This document shows, piece after piece, positions 32,416-45,099 of a stretch of 64,000 bases of DNA. Origin of the DNA: Kalaharituber pfeilii (taxonomy: Eukaryota > Ascomycota > Pezizomycetes > Pezizales > Pezizaceae); contig WHUZ01000070.1 of the NCBI GenBank assembly GCA_015179045.1, forward strand, positions 1-64,000, read 5' to 3'. The notes below the pieces were generated by a model. It was not told the origin of the DNA. It searched no databases and saw nothing but the letters and a program-made list of their open reading frames with translations. Numbering within the stretch: position 1 is the stretch's first letter; the number at the start of each line of letters is the position of its first letter. Both the position numbers and the translations under genes were made by a program.

Positions 32416-32514
32416 TTTTTTTTTTTTATTTTTTTATTTCACGTAACCCCGCTTGCAGCTGTTCGCCATGGCAGGGTCCTGGACCGAAGTCCTTATGGCC
32501 CCGAAACAGGCACC
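32416..32514 (-). mobile_element. 99-bp LINE family-2 tail insertion
   Basis: Poly(T) with one interruption, the family-2 tail and about 40 bp more, flanked by GTCTGANCAAGCTC at 32402-32415 and 32515-32528 (one mismatch). Confidence 0.88.
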
Positions 32515-32528
32515 GTCTGATCAAGCTC

Positions 32529-33583
32529 GAGGCACCAGTCCCATAAGGCAAACCGCTCATTGGTGCATTCATGATAGTCAAAGCAAAAAAGCGCGAAAGG
32601 CTGAGCCTACTTCAAAGCCACACAGTCAGTGTCCCAGAACGGCCCTTCTCTGGCATCTTGAAAGTAAATATAATAGATTGTAATTCTCCCGCTCCAGCGG
32701 TTATATCTTGGCAGTTAGAATCCTAGCGATGATCATCCGAGGGTTGGAGCCCATTTTTAATTTTGCTTTACTTTCTTTTTTAAAATATGACTAAACCTAT
32801 TTAAGGTTTCTGGACAAGCTGGCATAGTCGGCGGACCGATTCAGGAACATTGGCGAAAAATTCGAACGCAGCGTTTGGTGAATCACTACCATCGAGACAT
32901 TGATTATCGCTTGCGGTGGTTTCGGACTCGGATCTACAGCTGCTATTGGGGAATGCCAAGCGAATATGATATGAGCGACAAAATATTTTTTCTCCAGTTT
33001 CAGATCCATCTTCGATGTCTGGGAACGAAGCTAATAATAATAACCGATATTGCAGTCACAAAACGTTGTGCAACACACCATTGGGAGGATCGACATGACT
33101 AACGTGCTTTGTACGGCTGAAAATCTTACAGACAAACCAGCCCCACTCTTTGTGAATATTAAGCCCCCGAATTTGTATTTCTCTGTACTTATAGTATTGA
33201 GAGACCTCCTGCTTATATTACCTTGCAAAAGTCTAGTTCAGGGATTTATCCCAGCGTTCACAATCTCTACGGGTCGGACCCCTTGACCAAAGAACGGAAG
33301 GTGCGAAAAAACAACCACGAGGCTTTTACAGAATATTTATTTCATTTGCTGACAAGAAAAAAGCTTTAGTCTTTTGCGTGGCATTTGCGGTATTTTCGGA
33401 AGTGAAAAAAGATAACGGGGTACTGAGAGTTAACTGGATTTGGGGAATTGAAGTGTGAAGGAAGAAACGAAAGGGTGGGGAGTAGATAATTAGGCTTCGA
33501 GAGATAAGCGTATACACAAAGGGATGGCAGTCATGTAGGTTATTGTGCGATTTATTCTCCGATCCCCATCCGCATATCCACCC
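32529..33583. other. Intergenic, no gene recognised
   Basis: Small ORFs on both strands between 32797 and 33290 lack splice signals or family similarity. It contains the presumed promoter of the ankyrin gene. Confidence 0.4.
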
Positions 33584-36500
33584 ATGCCTTTGACTTCTTG
33601 GTATACGATGCAATGGCTAACATGAACTGAGGTATTTCTCCTCCTTCTCCCCTTCGCCTCATCCCAGAAAGAGGGACGGAGACGGGGGGAGGGGGATTAT
33701 ATGTATGCTACAGGGAACCGCCCAACGATTCATGGGACTTGGACATCAGTGGGAGGCGATTTGCACATGCACTTTATGCGTTGAGATTTTTGACATTGGG
33801 GATGAGTGAGGAAGAGGTGGGAGTGGTGAAGGGGTTCTTGGAGGCAGAGGTGAGGAAGTTGGAATGTGTGGAGGAGGGAAAAAAAGAGGAGGCGAGCATG
33901 GATGAGGTGAGTGTGGATGAGGTGAGGGTGGTTAAGGGATTGGAGACATTGTTATTGTGGATGTGTGCGGTGGGAAGGGTGGAGGGAAGGCTGGGGGTGG
34001 ATGTGGTGAGTGTTAGAGATCTACAGTAATGTCGGAGTGTCGGAGGTGTCGGATATCAGAGAGGTCCGTGATAAAGGGTGGTAAGGGCCCGAGAGCAACC
34101 TCATGCTCTATGTATATAGGTGTATTACTTTGGCTACTCTCTCTACGAAGGAATAACAATCATCTCTTTCTACCCAAAGCTCAACAGTGAGAGAGGTTTT
34201 GGAATTGGGAAGGGAGAGGAAAGGGAGGCAGGGAGGGGAGGGAGCAAATACACAGCGGTGGGAGAGGATGATCCTAGGGAGGGTAGATTTGAATGTGTTT
34301 GATGCAAAAGGCCGCACGGCACTAGCATGGGCAGCATGGAGGGGGGATGAGGAGCTTGTAGAGCTGTTTATGAGTGAGGAGATTAAGCGGAGGGTAACAG
34401 TTGCAAAAGGATTTGGAAGCAGGAACAGAACTGTGGTTGGATGGGTGGTGGTGCCTTTCAAGAGAAGGGGGAAGGGGAAGGGGAAGAAACATGATGGCGG
34501 TGATTATGAAGTGGGACAGAACTTGAGGGTGCTGAAGAGCGTGGTCCGACTAGCAAAGGAAGAGATGTCAGAGAGAAAATCGCGATGGGAATGGTTTGAC
34601 GGAGCAGGATGGACTCCAGTGCATTACGCAGCGTGGTGCGGTTGGAAGGAGGCTGTGAGGATGTTGGTGGAGGAGCTCGGAATGGACCCCTTTGAGAGGA
34701 CGAAGGACCCAAGCCAGTGGAGCGTTTTGCAGCTTGCAGCACTGAGGGGGCAGGTTGGGATTGCGAAGTGGGTCCTGGACTGGATGCAGCAGCATGCAGA
34801 GAAGATGGAGGCGGTGCAGCGGGAGGAGTGGGTGACTAGCAAGCTGGGCATGAGGGATGGTAGGGGCAGCACGGCTCTGATGCTTGGATGGTGCGAGCGC
34901 AATGCAGATCAGGAGGAGCTGGAGGACGGCCCAGCAGAGCAGGCCACAAATGTGCAGACAGTGTCGAGCTTCCTGATGCAGCACGCGTGGTTCCAGCAGG
35001 AGGTGGACTGCATGCGGGATGCGCTACTGTTTTCAGCGGCAAAGGCAGGCGACGCTGAAAGCGTGGCATACCTGCTTGGGCACAATCACAAGGTTGTCAA
35101 AGAGTCACTGATGTCTATGCATGCCGATTCGCAGGAGACGCCCTTCTGGATTGCATGCAGGAATGCGCACAAGGAAGTTATCCAGATGATACTGGAATAT
35201 GTGATGGCGCGGCGGGCAGCAGGGGATGCACTGTGGGATGACGGCGCGGTGCAGGCAGTCTGGATGCACAGGGACCTGAGCGGACAGACCGTGCTGGAGA
35301 ACGTGCTGTGGATGCGCAGGGAGGATACGGGCACAAAGTCGGGATGCTCGGCCAGAGTGTCGCTGCGGCGGCTGCAGGAGGTGCGGCGGCGAATGGAGTG
35401 CCTGGAGACACTGGTGGCGCTGCTGCCGGAGATGATAGAGGCGCTGAGTGTGCAGGAAGACGGGACCAGCGCAGCTCTGCTGCAGCTGGTGGCCAACTGG
35501 CCCGCTGAGGCAGTGAGGGCCGCGGCGCTGCTGCTGGAGCGCGGCGGCGGCATGGTGGACGTGAACGCTGTCCGCAAGTCGATGTCTCTGGCGCCAACAG
35601 CCCTGCAGAGGGCCGCGGCGACGGGGAACCTCGACCTTGTCAGGCTGCTACTTTCGCGGGAGGACCTGTGCAGAGAGACAATCTGGAAGCGGCGTATCGC
35701 GTCCCAGTCGCCGCTGGGGATCGCGATATGGCAGGACAACCTCGAAATGGTGCAGCTCCTGCTCGACCAGCTTCCAGAGGTTCCGCCAGCATCGGCGAAA
35801 CTGCTGAGGGTCGAGAGGTTGAGCAGCCCGGAGATGGTCCGCCTGCTCGCGGCGCATCCGCGCGTCTCTCTCGACCCCAATGGCTACTCGCGGAATCGGT
35901 CGCCCCGCACCCTCCTCGGAACCGCGGCGTGGCAGGGCGACTACGACGCCTTCAGGGCCCTGCTGGAGCTCCCGGGCGCGGACTTGAACATCGGCGCCAG
36001 AAACCGCGGTAGCGTCCTGTGCCAGGCGGCGACCGGGGGACTGGAGCAGCGCACTTGGAACCACGGCTCGGGCGTGCGGGACAGATTCGACGGACATATC
36101 AAGATCATCAGGCATCTACTGGCCCTCCCCGGCGTGGACCCGAACGCCGCTGACAGGCGAGGCTTCACACCCATCCACAATGCTGCAGCCGCAGGGCCCC
36201 CGGCGCTGGCACAGGCAATACTGGAAGGTGCGCAGGGGCGCATCGACCTGGACAGGAAGTCGAACGACGGGAAAACACCGCTGTCAGTCGCGGCCGCGCA
36301 GAACAACCACGAGGTCCTCAAGATACTCCTTGCCATGCCAGGCGTGGACCCGACGGCTCCGGACACGAATGGCGACACGCCGCTCATGTGCGCGGCTATG
36401 GGCGCGGCCAAGGAGTGCCTCGGGCTGCTTCTGGCGCACCCTGTGGCCTGGCAGACAGCCAGAAAGCCCAACGATGGCGGTTTCACTCCACTGATGGCCC

Positions 36501-37060
36501 TCTGCGGAGCAGGGCGCGTCTCCTCACGCGACAGCACCGAGACGCCAGGCGCCTACATCGCGTGCCTCAGGTTGCTCCTCCAGCTAGCCCCTAACGTCAA
36601 CCTGCGCTTCCGGGACAGTGCGGGCATGACGCCACTCATGTGGGCAGCCCGACAAAACAACGTGGCCGCCATGGAGCTCCTGCGCCAGCATGCCCTCTCC
36701 CGCAGCCAAGACCTGGTAATAGATGCAGGATCTGGCGGATCAGACGGAGTGTCCACCGCGCTGGTATATGCCGCCCGGTTGAACCAGGTGGACTCGGTGA
36801 AGTGGCTCCTTCGGCACGGCGCGGACCCTAACGCGAAAGACGGTGCTGGGAATGGGGTGTTTCAGCTGGAGCTGGCGAACCTGAATCGCCATCTCCTGCA
36901 CCCTCCCTCAAGTAAAGTCAAGATACTGAGGCTATTGCTGAGTGCAGGCGCGGACCCGTATGCGGTTGACTATGGGGGGGTGTCGCCATTGGCCGGGTTC
37001 AGGACGACGAACTCGAACAGGGGCGCGTTGCTGGCCATGCAAGGGTGGGTAAGGCCATGA
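33584..37060 (+). CDS. Large ankyrin-repeat protein
   Basis: Ankyrin repeats fill 34290-37020 in one uninterrupted frame: about 16 units such as TALAWAAWRGDEELVELF, TPVHYAAWCGWKEAVRMLVE, TPIHNAAAAG, TPLSVAAAQNNHEVLKILLA, TPLMWAARQNN and LRLLLSAGADPYAVD. Best gene model: exon 1 33584-33600 (MPLTSW), exon 2 33714-34005, exon 3 34256-37060, giving about 1,037 residues with all phases matching (phase 2, then phase 0; donor GTGAGT, acceptor ACACAG). An alternative uses ATG 34029 with an intron 34081-34187. The first join is well supported by the TATGCTACAG acceptor; the second is uncertain. The protein probably acts as a protein-protein scaffold; its partner is unknown. The coding centre (about 35.2-36.9 kb) is distinctly GC-rich compared with both flanks. 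Confidence 0.75.
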
Positions 37061-40000
37061 GGGCGCTGCTATTATGGACAGCTTAGATATATCCCATACA
37101 GTAGTTAAAACAATGCCACAATGTTGACCTTTGAATGCTTCCTCCACCAAGTCCAATGGGGGTTCGAGATAAGCAAAGTGGATGTGCAGCTAAGAGAGTG
37201 GAGGGCAGATAGTTGTGGAGTGGGTGTTGGTGGGACGTGTTGCGACGATTGCTGAATTTTAAGATTGCTGAATTTGACAAAGACGCATTATTTACGTATT
37301 GTTTACTATTTATTCCTTTTTTCATCTCCTATTGCTCCAAGAGTGATTTAATTGTGGTCCGAGCAATTCTCTCAGTTGTTTCTATCGATAGCTATGTTTT
37401 TCATATTACTATTCTTTAACCAACCAAGGATACATACTGGGGGGGGATACATGACTAATGACTAACTCCACTCCGTAGATACTCCTGTACTCCGTAGATA
37501 CTCCTGCACAAGCTGTAGGAAACTAGTTCCAGTGCACGATAATTTCTGGATGTCAAACCAAACAGGACTCGGATCCTTACGGTTCTACATGAAATCATTG
37601 CCCAGGCAAATTGGGGGAACAAAAAGAAAGCGAATCTTACCCTGTAGTCCTCGAACAGATTATCACGTGATATTGTTGCTCTTTTTTGCGGGGAAATTAT
37701 ACCGTCCATCATGCGGTACACAAATCCGGAAAATATTTTAGCAGTAGGAGAAAGAAAATAGCAGGGTGGTCAAAAACTCAAGCTCATTGCAGGGAAATCC
37801 CAGTTTCCTCCATCTCCGCCCCAGGACCCCCCCCAATAACGGGCAAGCAAATAGTAACAGCATCGCATCGCTAAGCCGCAAAAAAAATCTGTTCCTGAAC
37901 CGCACGCTTTCCAAACAGATATTTTCCCCTTTCATTTATAGAATATCAAAAAAAACTATCTATATATATTTATGTTTCGGAGGAGGCAGTTTGTGTGGCG
38001 CAAGAGTATATCTGCACTCCGGCGGTGGGAGTAAACCACAGAGGGCATATGGGAAGCCTGTGAGATGTGGAGGAGGATGGTCTGGGAGTTACCAGGTGGT
38101 GAAGACCCCTCCGAAGGGGAAGGGAGGAACGGGGTAAGCTGCCAGAGTGGGGAATCGATGAAGGGGGTTATGTTTGGCTTTCCGGGTTGCAAAAGATTTC
38201 ATTCCTAATTTTGGTTCTGTTCATCTCCTTTTGGGTTATCATCGTAGTCCATGGCGCGGTACCGGTAGATTGTTACTGCGGCGTGCCGCTTCTTCTTTTC
38301 TTCCTCGCAAGCCCATTTTGTTCATTGCTATGCTATTTCTTGTGTTTTACGATACGAATTGATTGCTTTCTTCCACTCAGCTACCATCTAGCTGTGCCAC
38401 CGAGCCTAGATCCGGTTCTTTCGTACATTCACACGCAGTATCACTGTATACTCTCTATATGTCCACAGCACTGCGATGCGGACGCACTGGCAGTATCTCA
38501 GCTCGGTACCCCGTTATGGGCTACTAATTGTCTGGAGAAACATACCCGAGCTAGGGCGTCAAAATCTTCCACGATCTAATAAATCGAATTTGCGCACAAC
38601 GGGGTTTTGCGCACTTCCGGAACATGAGAATTTGGGTAGTAATGCCTGCAATTGATATCAAATGGTTATGAAATTGAAGACATAAATTATTAAAAATTGA
38701 TTCCGCATCCCAGTTTTTTGCTTCTGGGGCGACGACGTGGTGTTTGTTGCATATAGAGAGATATACCCCGTGGGATAATGGCGAGTCTTGTTGAATCAAA
38801 TCAGACTCTGGGTGGCCAGAGCTATGAGGCGTTCAAAAGAGTATTTTCAAGCTCATGAGACCCAAGTGCGGGCTACCAGCCTGTGGCAGGGAAACATTTC
38901 CATATTCGAACCCCCATTTCCAGAACAGCGTCTCCATAGCGACAATTTCTGCGAGAAGACGATGCGAGAGGTGTAGATGCGAAAGGCTATTAATTTTTGT
39001 TTTCTCCTTACCGCTACTGTCCCAGTTGTCGCGAATGATGGCGCGGTATAAGGATTTCCAGTGTTGCCCCCACCTTTCGGACTTGCCTGCGATTTCGTCG
39101 AATTGGTATATCGGCAACTCATTTATGAGATGGTTCGCAATGATCCCTTGAAAGGTAGAATTCCAGTGATGTTGCAAGCGGGGTAAGTAGTTAATTTTTG
39201 TCGTTTCTTTCTTGTTTTATAAACAATAGCTCGAAATTGTTGTCAAAATAAATATTATCATATATGCTCTGCAGCGATAGAAAGTCATACAATCAAATAT
39301 ACGTTTGAATCGAAAGTACAGTAGGGATATAATCAAGGCTAATCCATCCTAACGTCTAATATATCAAGGCCGATGCTGTATACTACTTCACATCAGGTCT
39401 AATATGGATTTTCAGTATGGCAAGTAAAGAAATCGCCTCGGTCCATATTGCAGTCACTACAGGCAAAGCTCAAGTGGCAACTATACATAAGCATGCCTAT
39501 GCAAGGCGAAATTCCCCCAGAGTCACCAGCGGTCTGAGTTCATATATCTGATGCTAGCTCCGATACCACTTTGGATGCCATCTTTATTCAGACATCACTC
39601 TTCTCAATGACTTTCCAGCTCCTTCCCACTTCACAAACCTCATCTACACCTACGTGTGATTCTATTACAATGCCCCTAAGGCCCAGGAAAGGATTTTGGA
39701 CCTGCCAGTGGCTGTCCTTCAAAAAAGGTGTATCACCAGATCTTCCTGTTAGCACGTTAAACTAAGGTGCGGAATAGATTTCTACAAACGCGTACTGGTT
39801 TTCTCAGTAATTGGAGGTCAGTTGGACAAGTCCCTGAATTTTCGGAGGTCATTTAGAAGTCACCCGGAGTTGCCCAATGTTTCCGCCGAGGGTCGATCAG
39901 CAGTAAGATTTATAATAAATCACTGTAACTCAAAGAAATTGATATTCTCGTGCCCAGCCGCTAAAGGCACACGTAATGTGATATATTCTTTTTTACTTTT

Positions 40001-40500
40001 CACTTAACAATGGCACAAGATTACAAAATTAATGCGTCCGTTGCCACCTTTGCTCAGAACACAATCCTACAGCCCAAACTTCTACATGATACAATCAAAG
40101 CTTGACAATGCTTTCACTTACAGTAACACGGAAAGCCAGGTATAAGCTGTTTGCTGCAAGCTCATTTTGATAAATGATCGAACTTCAATTCAGATGACAT
40201 CATTTCTGCTAAATAAAAGATATATCATACCTATGAGTTGTAGAGTACATACAAGCCACGGATTAAGTAAGGCTGATATGTCACGAGCGGAGCTAATATT
40301 TCGTAAGTGAATCAAAAAATACAACTGTTCTCGGAGGATGGGAACGCGGTTCTACCAGCCATTTCAAATTTCCGCAGTGGAATTCCCTTACCGAGGGCAT
40401 AGTTATCTTGTGCGCAGAAAAAGCAGCCAGCACTAACAAAGTGCGATTTAATTTTGCAACACATATCAGGTAATGATTGTCGGTGGGTGTAGCGATTTGT
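37061..40500. other. Intergenic, no gene recognised
   Basis: AT-rich; short random-looking ORFs. A 20-bp direct repeat (CTCCGTAGATACTCCTG) occurs at 37473-37506. I see no RNA gene. Confidence 0.45.
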
Positions 40501-40539
40501 TCATGCGAGTAATGAAATAAAAAAAAAAAAAAAAAAAAA
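40501..40539 (+). mobile_element. 39-bp LINE family-1 tail insertion
   Basis: Only the last ~18 nt of the tail (TCATGCGAGTAATGAAAT) plus A, flanked by TAGCGATTTGT at 40490-40500 and 40540-40550. Confidence 0.9.
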
Positions 40540-40776
40540 TAGCGATTTGTCGCTGCCATGCTTCCCCTATCACAACCTAGACTACACACATAACGACATG
40601 CATCCAAACTCCGCCGCACAGCAGCCTGAAGTGGGCCCTGCAACTCCCAACGAAGCCGCAACAAAAGAACAAAAAAAGCAGAAAAACTTGTGTGCTAAAA
40701 CCCCTGACTAATTCAGCTTTAGCTAACTCAAATACGAAGTATCGAATAAGATTTAATAGCTGCAAACAGCTCAGGG

Positions 40777-40836
40777 TTTTTTTTTTTTTTTTTTTTATCA
40801 CGTGACCCTGCATGCAGCTTTCCGCCATGGCAGGGC
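40777..40836 (-). mobile_element. 60-bp LINE family-2 tail insertion
   Basis: Flanked by AACAGCTCAGGG at 40765-40776 and 40837-40848. Confidence 0.93.
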
Positions 40837-41092
40837 AACAGCTCAGGGTAAAGAGAAAGTCAATGAGGTATGTAGCAATAGATATCAATTCTTAATCATC
40901 ACTAGAAATGAAGTCCCAGCTTCTTCATTACCGTCCCTAGATATACTGTACCTAATAATGAGAGGAGCCTATAATACCAAGTCTGGGTACAAGGTCGGAT
41001 AGTGTAGCTGGAGGCCTGAAGTCACATGCTGTTCTGCGCGACCTTGGCGATGAGATATGACTTGGCGTCCAGGATGATATTCTGTCGATGTT

Positions 41093-41158
41093 TTTTCTTT
41101 TTTTTTTTCTTTTCTTTTTTTTCTTGATCACGTAACCCCGCATACAGGCCACAAGGGA
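41093..41158 (-). mobile_element. 66-bp LINE family-2 tail insertion near BTB gene
   Basis: Flanked by ATTCTGTCGATGTT at 41079-41092 and 41159-41172. It ends 165 bp upstream of the BTB start codon, so it lies in its promoter or 5' UTR. Confidence 0.92.
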
Positions 41159-41323
41159 ATTCTGTCGATGTTAGTTCTTCCGCTGGATTGGGCTGTCATC
41201 GCGAAACCTCTGCTCCGCAAACCACCACTAACCCCCCAACTGCCATTCTCAACCCTGCCGGTTTCTGATAGACCAGGAATCCAATTGCTCCTGGTGGGTC
41301 GTGTTACTACGGAAAGAAAAATC

Positions 41324-42278
41324 ATGGAAGACGTTACTGCATTCAATTATGACATACTCGAAAGTCCATTCTTCAAACTCACGTTAGGAGACGAGGAGCG
41401 AGTTGTGGGGAATGATACCGTGACTGCATTCTATGTCCAAAGGGAACTCCTCGCCTCTCTATCCCCGGAGCTGCGAAAGCATATCAATAATGATATGAAA
41501 GAAGGCTTGAACGGGGAGATGGTACTTCATGATGTGGATAAAGATACCTTGCAGCGCTTCCTTGAATGGGCGTATGTGAAGGACTACAGAACGTACGCTG
41601 CCCGTCTATCAGAAGTTGGAATAAACTTGTTCTAATTAGGTTAGAGACTCCGGATCCCATGCCACGAGCAGCGCACTTCTCCTACATGCAAAGCTTTACG
41701 TCTTTGCCGACCGATTCAATATTGGCTCCTTGAAGGATTTGAGTTTTCAGAAACTCACTTCTATTCTGAACGAGCAATCCGACCCAGATCCAAGCCTCTC
41801 CGCCGATGTACTAAAGGCAGCGGGGTATGCAATCGCGAACCTCCCAGCTCTGACAGAGAGACTTGCGGAATACTTTCTGGGTTATATTGCTTGGAAACTG
41901 GACAACGTACGCGATCTGGCAGACTTTACAGAGATATTTCGGGCCCAACCGGATGCAGCAGTGGCCTTGCTCCGTTTAGCTCGCCGAGCAGAGAAGCCAC
42001 CTCCGAAGATGTCCTCTGCTGCGAACAAATCTATTCCCTCTAGCTCGTTTAGTGCAACTTGCGCTACGTGCAAACAAAATGGAAATGTTACTTGGGTTTG
42101 TTGCAAGACCTGTAAGACCATGTGGGGAGCGGCGGACTGGGATTATACCGACCTTTGTGAGCTCCGTTGCAAGTACTCCAGGTGCCGTAAAATTGGAGAT
42201 ACAGCATACCTTTGTGGCAAACAGGATAGTAACCCCAATTGCAAATATCCCCCCGCTTCGTACCAACTACGTACATGA
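41324..42278 (+). CDS. BTB/POZ-domain protein with Cys-rich tail
   Basis: Two exons, 41324-41592 and 41645-42278, 300 residues. The intron is 52 nt (GTACGC ... TTCTAATTAGGTTAG) and phase 2 on both sides. ATG 41324 has an A at -3; the frame is open upstream but that part runs towards the LINE tail. The BTB fold is seen at residues ~8-120: ESPFFKLTLGDEERVVGND, VQRELLASLSPEL, RFLEWAYVKDY and LLLHAKLYVFADRFNIGSLK. BTB proteins commonly dimerise or bring substrates to Cul3 ligases. The last ~75 residues carry about 13 cysteines in CxxC-like pairs (CATCKQ, CCKTC), which suggests a zinc-binding tail of unknown function. Confidence 0.8.
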
Positions 42279-42447
42279 TGTCAACATGAGGGAAGGCTCC
42301 GAGACAGCAGAGGGTTTATTCTTATCAAAGATATTCTCGTAGTAGAGTACATACAGGAAGGGCCTGAGGAAGGGGTTTGAAGAAAGGAAAGGGCTTAAAT
42401 ATAATGCTAAAACAATAAAAATACAAGCAGGAAAACACGATAACGGC

Positions 42448-42975
42448 CTATGGAAAGGGACTGGAGGACGGGAAATCGGTGATTTTGCTCTGTCTCTGTC
42501 TAACATTATTTTCCATCATCTGAGTGCTTTTGATGTGACGGTTTTCTCTATGCATCGCTTGATGAAGCTCCTCATTCCCCCGTCGCTGTTCCTTATATAA
42601 TTGCAAGGTTTCGAGTGCTGCTGGGGCTGCTTAGTGGGAGACTGGAAGTGATTAGGGAGGTTTCACATCAGAAGCCTTACTACTATCCCTAAGTTTTGAG
42701 GCAGGAACGCTAGGACTCGCAGGACGGGTACCACGTAGTGGGCTGGTGGAGCTAGCGGTAGGTGTTCCCGGGTAGTCGATGGACTCAGCTTCGGTTAGAT
42801 GGCCCACGCCATTCGGTAATATAGAAATGTTTTGAAAGTTTTGGGTTCATTTAGTTGCAAGGCTCCAGTCAACACCTATGTCCACGACACATGTATCAGG
42901 TGTTGGAAAGCCTACAGCCACTGGAAAGTCGATTGCAAACCCGTGTGCTAAGTCCCTTTGATATTCAGATGCCAT
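42448..42975 (-). pseudogene. Unknown gene with three in-frame stops
   Basis: The minus frame from ATG 42975 to TAG 42450-42448 covers 176 codons with TGA, TAA and TAA inside. It nevertheless reads coherently: FAIDFPVAVGFPTPDTCVVD, GVGHLTEAESIDYPGTPTAS, ASPSVPASKLRDSS, then a charged helical tail ALETLQLYKEQRRGNEELHQ. The tail resembles ends of some DDE transposases or DNA-binding proteins; no family is assigned. It lies tail-to-tail with the BTB gene. Confidence 0.4.
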
Positions 42976-43005
42976 TATCTCCGTAGCTGATTGTTAAGTT
43001 CACTA

Positions 43006-43717
43006 CAGTATACTTTCGATATAATGACAAAAAAAAAAAAAAATACTTTCGATATAAGCATATCATCGTGCGGCCAGGGTATATGCTTATAACGAATGTA
43101 TATCAAAAGATGACCAAGTGCAGCCATAAATAAATAAAATTCACTATGTACGAGGTACACGACGTACTGGTAACATAAACTCTGTTATTTGTAATTGCTT
43201 GCTATGTAGGCGTCCCTCTGCCAGTTGTGTCCCTTAAATCATACGCTTCTCACTGGTGAAAAGAAACTCAAGCTTATCACTAAGAGGTCCATGCAAGGAG
43301 GTTGCTTGTAGTTTGTAGAGAGTGCAAGCTCGGAGCGCGAGTAAAGCTTCAAATCGGGATACCAATGGAGGTGGGGCTGGCACGGAAGGTGGGTCGCTTT
43401 CCGGTGCAGGTATATGCTTTGAACTAGAGGTATTAGACATAGAGTCAGAAAAGAATCCCACTTATATCTACTCTCAAAGGGTGACCATATTGTTGTGCTC
43501 TACAATACTCTACGTAGGATGCACTGGGGTTGAAGATACTAAGAAACAGGGTAACCTTATCGATAAGATTTCCTGATTGAGCTTAGAATCTTGCTTGTTG
43601 TAAGCATGTACACATGGCTAATCATAAAAACATAAAAATATTCTAATAACGAATATATGTATGAGGACGGTCGGGGTACCTACTTATATCGGACATGCTA
43701 GTATCGAGACTATACTG
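43006..43717. mobile_element. pogo-like MITE with transposase C-terminus remnant
   Basis: Termini CAGTATACTTTCGATATAAG and GAGACTATACTG (inverted) with TA at 43004-43005 and 43718-43719. In minus sense, 43140-43461 reads SRFEALLALRACTLYKLQAT ... TEFMLPVRRVPRT with one stop, probably the C-terminus of the parent transposase. It contains the 20-bp LINE-tail insertion at 43024. Confidence 0.7.
43024..43043 (+). mobile_element. 20-bp poly(A) insertion with 13-bp TSD
   Basis: ATGAC plus 15 A, flanked by TACTTTCGATATA at 43011-43023 and 43044-43056. ATGAC matches the last nucleotides of the family-1 tail (AATGATAT/AATGACAT). It is the shortest member of the series. Confidence 0.85.
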
Positions 43718-43724
43718 TAATTTC

Positions 43725-45099
43725 ACGACTGCTGCCCTATTTCATAAGGTCCTGTGCTGCGCCTGTAACCGCTCATTGAGTTCACCAGTTAGATTTACCA
43801 CTAGGCAATATCACGCCAGCCGAACAAACCTGTATACTGAGAAATAGTAGGAGTACAACGATCGTTGGAAGTGCCCGATTGATAGTGTGTCGATATATAT
43901 GGAATGATAGGCTTTGTTCAATACAAAGTCATGGGCTAGGGGGCTGACATACAATGTCTTACATGCTCGAGCATAGCCAGATAACCCTTGTACAGTCCTA
44001 AGAGAAGTCCAGCAACTTCCCAAAGCGCAGGGCATGCTGGGTGTGACAATGACATGGAAATACATGTACGAAGTATATACTCGTGGAGGAAAGCGTACAC
44101 AGGCATGATAAGGACCGTGGCGTTCTGGGGTCAGAGGTCGGACGGAGGGTCAACAAGCGGTGAAGAGCGGAGTTCGAGAATCTCTAATGTCAAGCTCTTC
44201 GAAAGTGCACGGGTGCGGTCCGGGAAGCGGCAAGAGAGGAGTTCGAAGCCATCGCTGGAGTGAGGAATGTGACGGTGTAATGAAGGCTCAACAGCATCCA
44301 CTGTCTTGCACAGGGTACCGGTGTCTAGAGCTGGCAAGGGTGGCCTCAACGGTCAAATGTCAAGGAAAGGATCATAAAAGAAGAGTAATCAATTGTCTTG
44401 TCTGTGCATGTCTGTTCTGTCTGATCTATATCTACGTATCGATGTCTTGCCCTGCTTGCTTGTCTGTGTCACGGGCCTACCCAGAGAGGCTGGGGATATC
44501 CACCTGAGTTGACCCGTAAGGCTGCTAGTGACCATTCGGCCTGATCAACCGATAGCTACAGCAGGGCAATACAATTGACAGGTCGGGTCACGGAAGCGTA
44601 TCACAAGCGGAGCGCATGGTTGAGTGAGTTGCGCCACTGAGAGAAATGTATCAATGTAATGTGGGGAAATAATTATGCAGCATAACAGTGATGATAACAC
44701 TATCATGTAAATGGATAATAATTATGATAAACCGACATGGTTATAAAGCAGTGAGGACTAATGAATTAATTGATGCTAAACATGAGAGAGAAAAACGATG
44801 ATTTATATACAAGAGAGTCATTAAAATAATGACGTAGTCATCAGACATATTAATGCTTATGATGTTGTCATGAGCATGAGTTTGCCAAAGTAGCTGAGCC
44901 AAGACATAAGGCTGTGTTGCTGCAATGAGAGCTGAAGATGACGACATATGCAGTGGTAACAACAGCTGAACATGACGACAGCATCAGCTTGTGTCTTGCA
45001 TCAGCTTAACTCGTGCATTGTATGCATGCCTCAGCTCGTATCTTTTAACAGTAATGGCATAGATAGCTGCCTGGAACAGGTACAACAATAATTGTCAAA
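43725..45099. other. Decayed repeats: LINE RT fragment and LTR-like stretch
   Basis: 44085-44150 (plus) encodes WRKAYTGMIRTVAFWGQRSD, homologous to the LINE region after RT (6700-6740). 44467-44640 resembles the solo LTR at 51947-52110 (GGGGATATCCACC, ATTCGGCCTGATCAACCGAT), but its ends are not clear. The rest holds nothing I recognise. Confidence 0.5.

Noticed and set aside
35086..35880. 264-codon minus ORF opposite the ankyrin gene
   Set aside because: Shadow frame in GC-rich ankyrin coding sequence; no family signature.
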